Positions 1-8,491 of a stretch of 40,072 nucleotides of DNA are shown here, one piece after another. The notes beneath the pieces are model-generated. The model saw only the letters and a list, made by a program, of their open reading frames with translations. It ran no database searches and was not told the origin of the DNA. Position 1 is the first letter of the stretch. Each line of letters begins with the position of its first letter. Position numbers and translations under genes: made by a program. The stretch comes from Caldifarciminota bacterium (GTDB lineage Bacteria; Hydrothermota; Hydrothermia; LBFQ01): assembly GCA_027002825.1 (NCBI GenBank), contig JALWZG010000098.1, positions 1-40,072 of the forward strand, in the 5' to 3' direction.

Positions 1-343
1 CCCACCGTTCCTCGTACCTGTTCGCCCAGAAGGGGAGGTTGAGGTACTCCCTAAGGGGCCTCCAGAACTCCCTGTCGCCGAACTCCTCGTCCCAGATGGG
101 TGCCTCCTTGGACGTATGGAAGACGCATTTGCCCCTCTCCGAGGGTGGTATGGCCTCCAACTCCTCCCTCCCCGCCCACGCGAAGCCGATAGCGTCCCTT
201 AGGCACCCCATGACGGAGCAGATGGACGAGTCAAGGCCGTAGCCCTTGGCGACCTCCCACGCCTCCGGGTTCTCCCGTACGTTCCTGACGTGGTGGTCGT
301 ACCGGTACTTCCTCCAGGTCCTCCCGTTGAAGATCAGTCGCAT
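1..343 (-). CDS. Hypothetical protein, N-terminal part, truncated by window edge
   Basis: Absent from the ORF track because it runs off the left edge. Reverse complement from ATG at 343 is open to position 1: MRLIFNGRTWRKYRYDHHVRNVRENPEAWEVAKGYGLDSSICSVMGCLRDAIGFAWAGREELEAIPPSERGKCVFHTSKEAPIWDEEFGDREFWRPLREYLNLPFWANRYEERW. Preceded by TACAAT (350-355, minus) 6 nt upstream of ATG. Confidence 0.7.
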   Translation of the reverse strand, partial: MRLIFNGRTWRKYRYDHHVRNVRENPEAWEVAKGYGLDSSICSVMGCLRDAIGFAWAGREELEAIPPSERGKCVFHTSKEAPIWDEEFGDREFWRPLREYLNLPFWANRYEERW

Positions 344-377
344 AGTGGGATTGTAAGGGGGAAAGGGCGAGTCCAGA

Positions 378-1466
378 TCACATGATGAACCTGAGGAGGA
401 GGAAAACGCCCACCCCCACGAGGACCAAGGCCAAAGCGACGAGAAGAAGGAGTAGCCTCCACGGAAATCCGCTTTCCGTTATCTCAAACTCCTCCTCCTC
501 CGGAAGCTCTATGAACTGGGTTATCTTCTTAAGCGCCCTCCCGTTCACCTCCCCTTTCGGCTCCTCACCCTCCGTCCGGGTATCATCCCCTATCCCACCA
601 AGGGTTATGGGTGGCTGTTTCTTCATCGGTGTCGTGTTTATGTTTATACCGAGGGAGGAGGCGACCTCCTGTACGGCTTCGGCGAACTCGTAAGCGCTCT
701 TAAACCTTCGGGAGGGGAGTTTGTTCATGGCCTTCCTGAGTACGGCGTCTATCCCGTCCCCAAGACCGGTTGGGGGGATCTCTTCCCTCAAAACCCTGTA
801 CTGCAGCTCGTACACGTCCTTCGCGTCCCCGAAGGGGGTTCTACCCGTGAGCATTTCGTAGAGGACTACACCGAAGGAGTATATGTCCGACCTGTAATCC
901 GCCTTTCCCCTAAACTGCTCCGGGGCCATGTACTCCGGTGTGCCGACCACCTTACGTGTGCCATCCTGCACCTCCGGTCCTTCCTCCATAAGTGCGGCTA
1001 TTCCGAAGTCCATCAGATAGGCCTTTCCCTGAGAGTCAACCAGGATGTTTCCGGGTTTTATATCCCTATGCACTATACCCTTCTCATGGGCGTACCCAAG
1101 CGCGGGCAGTATCTGTAGGGCTATGCTGAAGGCCTCCTGCAGGCTCAGCTTTCCCCTCGCGTGCAGTATCCTCTCAAGCGTCTCCCCTTCAACGTACTGC
1201 ATGACGATGTAAAGGAGTCCATCCTCGTCACCGAAATCCAAAACCTTTACTATGTTGGGATGGTCCAGCTTTGAGGCCATCTCCGCCTCTTTGAAAAACC
1301 TCTTGACGAACTCCCTGCTCTTCGCCATCTCAGGGGGGAGGACCTTTATGGCCACGGGCCTCTTGAGATACATGTGTTCACCCTTGTAAACGACGGCCAT
1401 CCCCCCCGCTCCTATCTTCTCCAAGATCCTGTACTTCTCGTCAAAGATCTTCCCTTCCAACCTCAT
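378..1466 (-). CDS. Hanks-type serine/threonine protein kinase with C-terminal transmembrane helix
   Basis: Motifs IGAGGMAVVYKG, VAIKVL, HRDIKPGNILVD, DFGIAAL, GTPEYMAPEQ; C-terminal hydrophobic segment WRLLLLLVALALVLVGVGVFLLLRFIM. Confidence 0.96.
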   Translation of the reverse strand: MRLEGKIFDEKYRILEKIGAGGMAVVYKGEHMYLKRPVAIKVLPPEMAKSREFVKRFFKEAEMASKLDHPNIVKVLDFGDEDGLLYIVMQYVEGETLERILHARGKLSLQEAFSIALQILPALGYAHEKGIVHRDIKPGNILVDSQGKAYLMDFGIAALMEEGPEVQDGTRKVVGTPEYMAPEQFRGKADYRSDIYSFGVVLYEMLTGRTPFGDAKDVYELQYRVLREEIPPTGLGDGIDAVLRKAMNKLPSRRFKSAYEFAEAVQEVASSLGININTTPMKKQPPITLGGIGDDTRTEGEEPKGEVNGRALKKITQFIELPEEEEFEITESGFPWRLLLLLVALALVLVGVGVFLLLRFIM

Positions 1467-2248
1467 ACCAACCTCCTGAGTGTAAAGCTCTGAAACCTGG
1501 CGAGCAGAGAGGAGAGAAAGGACGTCCCGGTTATGTATATGGCAACGGCCGTAAGGTTGTCCTCTCCCCCTCTGTAGTTCACCTCGTCCCGGAGGGCTTC
1601 AAGTAGGGGTTTGGGGTCGTAAGAAATCATGTAATCAAGGAGCTCCCTGTCCGTGAAGTAGGAGTAGAGGCCGTCCGAGGCGAGCAGGTACCTATCCCCC
1701 TTCGCCACGTACCCCTCATAGGTGTGGGGTTTCACCACGGACCTTGACCCCAAAGCCCTCACCAGGACGTTTCTCGCGGGATGGGTCAAGGCCTCCTTTG
1801 GGGAGATGAGACCTTTCCTCACCATGAGCTGGGCCTTGGTGTCGTCCTCCGTCAAGAGGTAGAGGTGTTTCCCCCTTGCCAGATAGACACGGGTGTCCCC
1901 CACGTGGGCTATGTACCACTTGTGTTCCCTGATGAGCATGGCCGTGAGGGTGGTCATAGCCCCCCTGACCTCTATGGACGTGCTTACCCTCTCGTAGACC
2001 TTGGTTGACGTCCTTATAAAGGCCTCCTTCAGGGCCCTTTTGGGATGTACCCTCTGGGATAGGAGGTTTTGCAACTCCTCGTCCAAAACCTCAAGGGCGT
2101 AGTTGGACGCGAAATCCCCCGCCTTCCTGCCACCCAAACCGTCCGCTATGGCAAAAAGCCCCGTTAACGGGTTTATAAGGTATGCGTCCTCGTTGCTCGT
2201 CCTTACGCGCCCTATGTCGGTTATGCCGTAAAACTTACCACGGAGCAT
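1463..2248 (-). CDS. PP2C-family serine/threonine protein phosphatase
   Basis: Motifs ADGLGGRKAGDFAS, AHVGDTRVYLARG, LLASDGLY, GGEDNLTAVAIYI; 4-nt overlap with the kinase. Confidence 0.95.
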   Translation of the reverse strand: MLRGKFYGITDIGRVRTSNEDAYLINPLTGLFAIADGLGGRKAGDFASNYALEVLDEELQNLLSQRVHPKRALKEAFIRTSTKVYERVSTSIEVRGAMTTLTAMLIREHKWYIAHVGDTRVYLARGKHLYLLTEDDTKAQLMVRKGLISPKEALTHPARNVLVRALGSRSVVKPHTYEGYVAKGDRYLLASDGLYSYFTDRELLDYMISYDPKPLLEALRDEVNYRGGEDNLTAVAIYITGTSFLSSLLARFQSFTLRRLV

Positions 2249-2251
2249 CCA

Positions 2252-2644
2252 TTAGATTTCCTGCCACTCGCGGGCGGCCTCTGTTAGGAGTCTGCTGTAC
2301 TTCTTCAGGAAGGCGAAGACGAGACCCAGGACGGCCTTGGACCTCCTGAGGACGAGGTGCAGGTAGAACGGTGTGTCTCCGAGAGGGGTGGAGATGAAGA
2401 TGTAGGACTTGGTGAAGGAGAGTATCTCAACGGGGTCCTCTCCCTCTGCCCCAAGGGTTTCCAGAACCCTCAGCTGGGAGCGTATGAGCTCAACGCTGTA
2501 GGCGGCGGATATGCTGACCTCAAACTCCTCGTCCACCCTGCTCTCCACGATGGTAAGCCCCTCGTTCCTGTCCACTATCGCCCCCGCCAAAAAGCCGGGG
2601 AATTCCACGGACATCTTATTCAGAAGATCCTGCATTTTCTCCAT
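2252..2644 (-). CDS. Roadblock/LC7-like domain protein
   Basis: 130 aa; 'FPGFLAGAIVDRNEGLTIVES...' pattern typical of roadblock/LC7 folds; good SD (AAAGGAGGTAGAAC-ATG). Confidence 0.65.
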   Translation of the reverse strand: MEKMQDLLNKMSVEFPGFLAGAIVDRNEGLTIVESRVDEEFEVSISAAYSVELIRSQLRVLETLGAEGEDPVEILSFTKSYIFISTPLGDTPFYLHLVLRRSKAVLGLVFAFLKKYSRLLTEAAREWQEI

Positions 2645-3341
2645 GTTCTACCTCCTTTTTCTTCCTTTTCAGAACACCGGAATCAAGCGTGTAAACCGTG
2701 TGGAAGTAAGGCAGCAGCCTCTCATCGTGGGTCGCTATTATGAAGGTGCGACCCTCCTCGCACAAGGCCCTCAAAACCTCCATGAGGTTTAAGGCGTTCT
2801 CCTTGTCCAGCTCCGCCGTAGGCTCATCGCACACGTAAACCTCGGCCCCCATGGCGATGGCCCTCGCCACGGCCACCCTCTGCCTCTCACCACCGGAGAG
2901 GTACTGCACGTTCTTCTTTATCTCGTCCCTCAGACCCAGAGATTCCAGGACCTCCTCTGCCCTGCGTCTCGCCCTCAAGGGGGAGTATCCCTTCATGAGC
3001 AGGGGGAAATAGACGTTTTCCAGGGCGGTCATCTCCGGGAAGAGGTTGTGGGACTGGAATATGATGCCTATGTACTTCCGCCTGAATATGGCGAGGTCGT
3101 CCTCACCCATACGGCGCGGGTCTATCACCGTGTCCATAACCTCAACATAACCCTCATCGGCGAAGTCCAAGGTGGATATTATGTGCAGCAGGGTGCTTTT
3201 ACCCGATCCCGATGGACCGAAGACACCCACCATCTCCCCCCTCCCCACCTTTAGGTCCACACCCCTCAAAACGTGTATCCTCTCCTCCCCGTACACGTAA
3301 GATTTATGCACACCTTTCAGTTTAACTATGGGAAGCCTCAA
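2616..3341 (-). CDS. ABC transporter ATP-binding protein (LolD/MacB-like)
   Basis: Walker A GPSGSGKST, signature LSGGERQRVAVARAIA, Walker B VYVCDEPTAELD, H-loop ATHDE. TTG start 6 nt downstream of TATAAT. Confidence 0.95.
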   Translation of the reverse strand: MRLPIVKLKGVHKSYVYGEERIHVLRGVDLKVGRGEMVGVFGPSGSGKSTLLHIISTLDFADEGYVEVMDTVIDPRRMGEDDLAIFRRKYIGIIFQSHNLFPEMTALENVYFPLLMKGYSPLRARRRAEEVLESLGLRDEIKKNVQYLSGGERQRVAVARAIAMGAEVYVCDEPTAELDKENALNLMEVLRALCEEGRTFIIATHDERLLPYFHTVYTLDSGVLKRKKKEVEHGENAGSSE

Positions 3342-3433
3342 GCTGGGATTATAGGCTTGAAATTACACGCGGTAGAGGGTTGTGGTTTTGGGGTTCAAAG
3401 GGGTATGCGTTTCACCCCTAACGGGGCGCACGC

Positions 3434-3457
3434 AAAACACTTTTAATACAGTGTTTT
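3434..3457. promoter_or_regulatory. Perfect inverted repeat AAAACACT-N8-AGTGTTTT in the ABC-ATPase/HU intergenic region
   Basis: Direct reading: arms 3434-3441 and 3450-3457. Confidence 0.5.
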
Positions 3458-3575
3458 AATGACGAAATCCAGAATTTTGCCCTTAATTCCACAAAATATA
3501 CGCATATGCGAAATGAGGCTTACACCTCCAATAATTCCCTGTTGTATCGGGATTAAACGTAAGTTCCCGCCGCAC

Positions 3576-3604
3576 TTGACAGGCCCCAGTTTCCCCTATA
3601 GAAT
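3576..3604 (+). promoter_or_regulatory. Sigma70-type promoter for HU: TTGACA-N17-TAGAAT
   Basis: TTGACA 3576-3581, 17-nt spacer, TAGAAT 3599-3604; about 75-nt leader followed by SD AAAGGAGGTGAAGT before ATG 3687. Confidence 0.75.
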
Positions 3605-3686
3605 TCCTTCCTACAGCGATGAAAAGCCGGGAGGAGCAGAACCGCACGAGGAGAGCAAACGCGCAAAACCAAAAAGGAGGTGAAGT

Positions 3687-3983
3687 ATGGCAAAGAAGGA
3701 TTACATGACAAAAGAGGAATTGGTGGCCTACGTGGCCAAGAAGGCCGGCCTGAAGAAGGCCGACGCTTACAAGGCCGTCAACGCTTTCATAGACGCGGTT
3801 AAGGACGCCCTCGGAAAGGGCAGGGGTGTCCGTCTCGTCGGCTTCGGTTCCTTCCAGGTGCGCCACAGGGCGGCCCGCAAGAGCAGGAATCCCCGCACAG
3901 GGGAGCCTATAACCATCCCCGCGACGAAGGTGCCGGTTTTCAAACCCAGCCAGGCGCTCAAAAAGCTCGTTGCTGGCAAGTAA
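3687..3983 (+). CDS. hup: HU family DNA-binding protein
   Basis: MTKEELVAYVAKKAGLKKADAYKAVNAFIDAVKDALGKG...GFGSFQVRHRAARKSRNPRTGEPITIPATKVPVFKPSQALK; strong SD. Confidence 0.97.
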   Translation: MAKKDYMTKEELVAYVAKKAGLKKADAYKAVNAFIDAVKDALGKGRGVRLVGFGSFQVRHRAARKSRNPRTGEPITIPATKVPVFKPSQALKKLVAGK

Positions 3984-4515
3984 GATAAGGGTTCTACCCC
4001 TTATGCTCCTCCCGGCTTGTGCTTTTTTTGAGCTCCCAGATCCCCCCGAACCGGTCGGAGAGGAGGAAAAGGTCGCGGCCTATTCACCCGAGGAGGTGCT
4101 GGCCAAGATCTCGGAGGCGTTGGGCCTATACCACAGCCTCAGCATGTACTCCCAGCAGCTGGACGATGGTTTTACCTTTTACCCCTACGAGGGGCTGCCC
4201 ACCTCTTCGCCGTGGGGTAAGGAGACGGAAAAGTCCGTGGTCTCGGAGATACTTATGGGCTTGGATTACAGCATATCCCAACCCTCAAAGGTGGATTTTG
4301 TGCTGAACTCTTTGCAGAGGTTTCCCGACAGCGCATTCGCGAGGGTGTCCTATTCCATGGTCTTCGTCCTGCGGGCCGAGGGTACCTTTAACCTTTACGG
4401 TTATTCCGACGTGGTCTTCAAGAGACTTTCGGACGGAGTCTGGGTCATAACCCTCTGGAGGGATTTCAAGGACACGGCGATGAGCTGGGGAGAGTTCAAG
4501 ATGAGGTACAGATGA
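3970..4515 (+). CDS. Putative lipoprotein, function unknown
   Basis: TTG start giving MLASKIRVLPLMLLPAC (lipobox LLPAC), or ATG at 4003; overlaps the HU 3' end and has an ATGA overlap with the next gene. Confidence 0.65.
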   Translation: MLASKIRVLPLMLLPACAFFELPDPPEPVGEEEKVAAYSPEEVLAKISEALGLYHSLSMYSQQLDDGFTFYPYEGLPTSSPWGKETEKSVVSEILMGLDYSISQPSKVDFVLNSLQRFPDSAFARVSYSMVFVLRAEGTFNLYGYSDVVFKRLSDGVWVITLWRDFKDTAMSWGEFKMRYR

Positions 4516-5345
4516 GGATACCCCCTGAGATAATAAGCGAGTTTGATCTGAGGGTCAGGCGGGTTGTGGACGGTGTCCTTGTCGGCAGGGCGGCGAGCTC
4601 AAGGTTTGGGGGCTCCCCCGAATTCGCCGAACACGTTGCCTACAACCCCGGAGACGATGTCCGCCGCATAGACTGGAAGGTGTACGCGAGGAAGAAGAAA
4701 CTCTTTCTCAAGAGGTTCTTCCACGAGTCGGAGATCCCCCTTGTCCTGCTTTACGATAGGACAAAGTCCATGGCCTATCAGAACAAGGCCGCCATGGCCT
4801 CGCTGTTCGCCGGAGCCTTCGCCTACATCTCCTACAGGATGCACGGCTCAACGGCCATGTTCCAGATCGGAGGGGGGGCTATCCCGTTTTCAAGGGGTTT
4901 CTCCACGGTGTTGAGGATCTTCTACGAGGCCTCAAGGTCCCCGAGTTCCTCCTCTTCCTTTGGGGAAAGCGTCCTTCTACTCCTCTCCCGGATCAGGAAG
5001 CGCTCACTCGTGATCGTAATATCGGACATGGCCTTTCCGGAGGAAGACCTCCTGACCGGTATATCTCTACTGTGCAAAAAGCACGAGACTGCCTTCCTCC
5101 ACGTCCTATCCTCAGGGGAATGGAACTTCAGAGAGGATGGAAAAATCCTGATAGATATGGAGACCGGGGAGTCCGTCAGCGTACCTCCGGACTCACGCTC
5201 ACTGCAGAGGGATAGGATAAGGGCTTGGGTCAGAGCCGTGAGGTCCGCCGTTCTGAGCAGAGGAGGGGCATATTCCCTGGTACTTTCGGATGAGGAGTTC
5301 AGGGCCGCCCTGAGGAGGACGGTTGAGGCCTTCTTTCCACGCTGA
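4512..5345 (+). CDS. DUF58 domain-containing protein
   Basis: EFAEHVAYNPGDDVRRIDWKVYARKKKLFLKRFFHESEIPLVLLYDRTKSM is typical of DUF58. Confidence 0.9.
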   Translation: MRIPPEIISEFDLRVRRVVDGVLVGRAASSRFGGSPEFAEHVAYNPGDDVRRIDWKVYARKKKLFLKRFFHESEIPLVLLYDRTKSMAYQNKAAMASLFAGAFAYISYRMHGSTAMFQIGGGAIPFSRGFSTVLRIFYEASRSPSSSSSFGESVLLLLSRIRKRSLVIVISDMAFPEEDLLTGISLLCKKHETAFLHVLSSGEWNFREDGKILIDMETGESVSVPPDSRSLQRDRIRAWVRAVRSAVLSRGGAYSLVLSDEEFRAALRRTVEAFFPR

Positions 5346-5371
5346 GATTTCCCCTTTAAAATTCCACGCCT

Positions 5372-6473
5372 ATGGTGATGCTTTCGGAGATTGAGGAGCT
5401 CTTCAGGGAGTACGAGAAGCTAAGGGGGTATCTTTGACGAGGAGAGGATGGAGAGGAGGATAGGCGAGATTGAGGAGGAAACCCTAAAGGCGGATTTCTG
5501 GGAGAGGAAGGAGAGGGCGCGCAGGTTGATGCAGGAGTTGACCCTTCTGCGGGAGAAGCTCCAAACCCTCAGGGATATAGGCGAGAGGCTGGGGTATCTG
5601 AGGGAGATTTACGATCTCGCCTCGGGAGATCCGGAGATGGCCCGTGAGCTGGAACAGGAGTACAGGAGTCTAAAAAAGGAGATATCCGACTTTCAGGTAA
5701 GGCTTCTCTTCACCGAAGAGGAGGACCTCCAGAACGCCATCCTTGAGATCCACCCCGGAGCAGGTGGTACGGAGAGTCAGGACTGGGCGGAGATGCTCTT
5801 AAGGATGTACGTGAGGTGGGCGGAGAGGAGGGGGTACAAGGTCAGCGTCTTGGATTACCAGAAGGGAGAGCAGGCCGGTATAAAGTCCGCAACGCTCCTT
5901 GTGCAGGGACCCTACGCTTACGGTTATCTGAAGGGTGAGAAGGGGGTACACCGCCTTGTCAGGATCTCACCCTTTGACGCCAACAGGAGGAGACACACCT
6001 CCTTCGCGGCCGTAGGCGTCCTGCCCGAGATGAAGGACGTTGAGGTGGAGATAAGGCCTGAGGATCTGAAGGTGGAGACGTTCAGGTCCTCGGGTGCCGG
6101 GGGGCAGCACGTGAACAGAACGGAGTCCGCCGTCAGGATCACACACATACCCACGGGTATAGTCGTGGTCATGAGGAGTGAGAGGTCCCAACACCAGAAC
6201 AGGGAAAACGCCATGAGGGTCCTGAAGGCAAGGCTTTACGAGTACTACAGGAGGCAACAGGAGGAAAAGCTGAAGGAGCTGGCAGGCCCGAAGTCCTCCA
6301 TAGAGTGGGGACACCAGATAAGGTCTTACGTCCTTTACCCCTACAGGCTGGTGAAGGATCACAGGACGGGTTATGAGACCTCCGATACGGAGGCCGTCTT
6401 TGACGGGGAGATAGACGGGTTCATAAAGGCTTACCTCTTTCACATAAAAGGAGGGGAAAAACGACGGACTTAA
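5372..6473 (+). CDS. prfB: Peptide chain release factor 2, expressed via programmed +1 frameshift
   Basis: Zero frame from ATG 5372: MVMLSEIEELFREYEKLRGYL-TGA. Site AGG GGG TAT CTT TGA C at 5423-5438 matches the classical prfB recoding signal. +1 frame continues DEERMERRIGEIEEE... into the track ORF 5448-6473 with GGQHVNRTESAVRITH. Confidence 0.95.
5423..5438 (+). promoter_or_regulatory. Programmed +1 ribosomal frameshift signal (internal SD-like AGGGGG, CTT-TGA-C slippery stop)
   Basis: AGGGGGTATCTTTGAC, same core as the E. coli prfB site. Confidence 0.93.
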
Positions 6474-6482
6474 AATAGGCGG

Positions 6483-8171
6483 ATGTTCTGGATCGCCGTC
6501 ATCCATTCCGTATCGCCTGACAGCTTGAAGGCGACGGTGCGGTACCTCTCCTCCCCGGATCTTGAAGGCCGTTTTACGGGAAGCAGGGGGGAGAAGCTGG
6601 CCAGGGATTACATCGTCAAGAAGCTGAGGTCCTACGGTTATGACGTAAAGGTGCAGGAGTTCAAAGCCTTGGTAGGTCTGGACGTCGTTGAGTACGAGAG
6701 GAGGTTCTTCTTTTTCAGGCGGACAAAGACCTATCTCAGGGTGGGCGATAAGTCCTACAAGCTCCGTGAGGATTTCCTGCCGTTGAACTTCTCCGAAAAC
6801 GGTGAGGTCAGATCCAAGGTGGTGTTCGCGGGGTGGGGTATATCGGACAGCACAAGGGACGAGTACGAGGGGCTTGACGTTAGGGGTAAGATCGTTATGC
6901 TCCTGCGCTACGCCCCACCCGATGGCAGGTATGACGGGTTTGCATCCCTCCCCACAAAGCTCCGCATAGCGCGGGAGAAAGGGGCAAAAGCCGTAATCGT
7001 GGTCAACCCCCCCGATTACGAGGACGTGTTGCGACCCCTGAAGGCGAGGGATATATACTCCTCAGGTATCGTAGCCGTCATGGTCAAGAGGAAGGTGGCC
7101 GAGGAGATCCTCGGAAGACCCATAGACTCCCTCTACGAGAGGCTTTTAAAAGGTGAGAGGGTCAACTTTGAGGTGGAAAAGGAGGTATCCCTTGGTGTGG
7201 AGCTGAGAAAGAGGTACGCCAAAACGGCGAACGTCATAGCCGTTCTGAGAGGCAAGAGCGACAGGTGGATAGGCCTGGGAGCGCACTACGACCACCTCGG
7301 ATGGGGAGGGCCGGGGAGCGGTTCTCTGAGACCGGACACCCACGCCGTCCATCCGGGCGCGGACGACAACTCCTCAGGTGTGGCGGCCGTCCTTGAGATC
7401 GCCCGCATATACTCCGGTAGGACACCCGAAAAGACCCTTCTGTTCATGTTTTGGAGTGGGGAGGAGCTCGGCCTTCTCGGTTCAAAGCACTACGTTGAAC
7501 ATCCGATCCTGCCGTTGGAGAAGGGGTTGGTGTACATAAACTACGATATGGTGGGGAGGATGAGGGATTCCACACTCTCCGTCTTAGGCGCCTACAGCGG
7601 AAAAGGGCTTGACAGCCTAATGTACAGGGCCTTTGGGAGGAGAGGGGTGAAGGTCAAGCTCGGCGTGGGTGCGGTGGGTCCCAGCGATCACACCTCCTTC
7701 TACCTGAAGGGCGTCCCCGTGGCCCACATCTTCACGGGCGCCCATGAGGACTACCACAAACCCACGGACACACCGGATAAGGTCAACTACGCCGCCCTCT
7801 CCCTCATAACGGAGGTCTCCATGGAACTCCTTGACACGCTGACCTCTCTGGAAAGGGTGGAGTACGTGAAGGTGAAGGAACAGGCTCCACGGGGCGGAAG
7901 GATGGGCAAGCTGAGGGTAAAGCTCGGAATAATACCGGCCTACGCATCAAGGGAAGAGGGTGTGAAGGTGGAAGGCGTGGTGCCGGGGAGACCGGCCGAA
8001 ATAGCCGGCATAATGGCTGGGGACGTCATAGTGTCCATAGGTGGAAAGAGGATAGCCAACATATACGATTACATAGACGTCCTGAAGAGGTACAGGCCGG
8101 GCGACAGTACGGTGGTGGTGGTAAACAGGGGAGGGGAACTGGTAGAGCTGAAAGTTTTGTTCCCCAAGTAG
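6483..8171 (+). CDS. M28-family metallopeptidase with PA-like insert and C-terminal PDZ domain
   Basis: GLGAHYDHLGWGG, HPGADDNSSGVAAVLEIAR, FMFWSGEELGLLGSKHYV, DHTSFYLKGVPVAHIFTG; C-terminal GVVPGRPAEIAGIMAGDVIVSIGGKRI (PDZ). Confidence 0.93.
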   Translation: MFWIAVIHSVSPDSLKATVRYLSSPDLEGRFTGSRGEKLARDYIVKKLRSYGYDVKVQEFKALVGLDVVEYERRFFFFRRTKTYLRVGDKSYKLREDFLPLNFSENGEVRSKVVFAGWGISDSTRDEYEGLDVRGKIVMLLRYAPPDGRYDGFASLPTKLRIAREKGAKAVIVVNPPDYEDVLRPLKARDIYSSGIVAVMVKRKVAEEILGRPIDSLYERLLKGERVNFEVEKEVSLGVELRKRYAKTANVIAVLRGKSDRWIGLGAHYDHLGWGGPGSGSLRPDTHAVHPGADDNSSGVAAVLEIARIYSGRTPEKTLLFMFWSGEELGLLGSKHYVEHPILPLEKGLVYINYDMVGRMRDSTLSVLGAYSGKGLDSLMYRAFGRRGVKVKLGVGAVGPSDHTSFYLKGVPVAHIFTGAHEDYHKPTDTPDKVNYAALSLITEVSMELLDTLTSLERVEYVKVKEQAPRGGRMGKLRVKLGIIPAYASREEGVKVEGVVPGRPAEIAGIMAGDVIVSIGGKRIANIYDYIDVLKRYRPGDSTVVVVNRGGELVELKVLFPK

Positions 8172-8209
8172 CGGATGAATTTCCGCTTCCGCCTTTAGAA
8201 TATCAACGG

Positions 8210-8491
8210 ATGGAAAGGGAAAAGTGGAAAGAAGAGTTGGACAGATTTGCCCTGAGGGTTCACAAAATGGGACTGGGGAGCGTAGTCCTGTTCCTGTTGG
8301 AGAGCGTTAGACCCCTCTCGGGTATCATCTTCAACTTCGGTCTCTTCGGAAGGCCTATAGTGGACGTGATAGTTCCGCGCGAGTTTTACGACAGGCTCCT
8401 CTCCGTTCTCGAGGATCCGCAGAAGATTGAGTACCTGATAACAAGGTTGGAGGAAGTGGAAGATGGTATGGCTGTTGGCCCTTCAAGTTGA
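8210..8491 (+). CDS. Small conserved-looking hypothetical protein
   Basis: 93 aa; TAGAAT 8 nt upstream of ATG; overlaps the vWA gene start. Confidence 0.6.
   Translation: MEREKWKEELDRFALRVHKMGLGSVVLFLLESVRPLSGIIFNFGLFGRPIVDVIVPREFYDRLLSVLEDPQKIEYLITRLEEVEDGMAVGPSS

Noticed and set aside
5448-5450. ATG 5448 as the true prfB start, or prfB as a frameshifted pseudogene
   Set aside because: The canonical AGGGGGTATCTTTGAC recoding site and in-phase upstream ATG explain the frame break.
8165-8200. Small hairpin GCGGA-TGAATT-TCCGC after the M28 gene as a terminator
   Set aside because: Only a 5-bp stem and no following T-tract; too weak to call.
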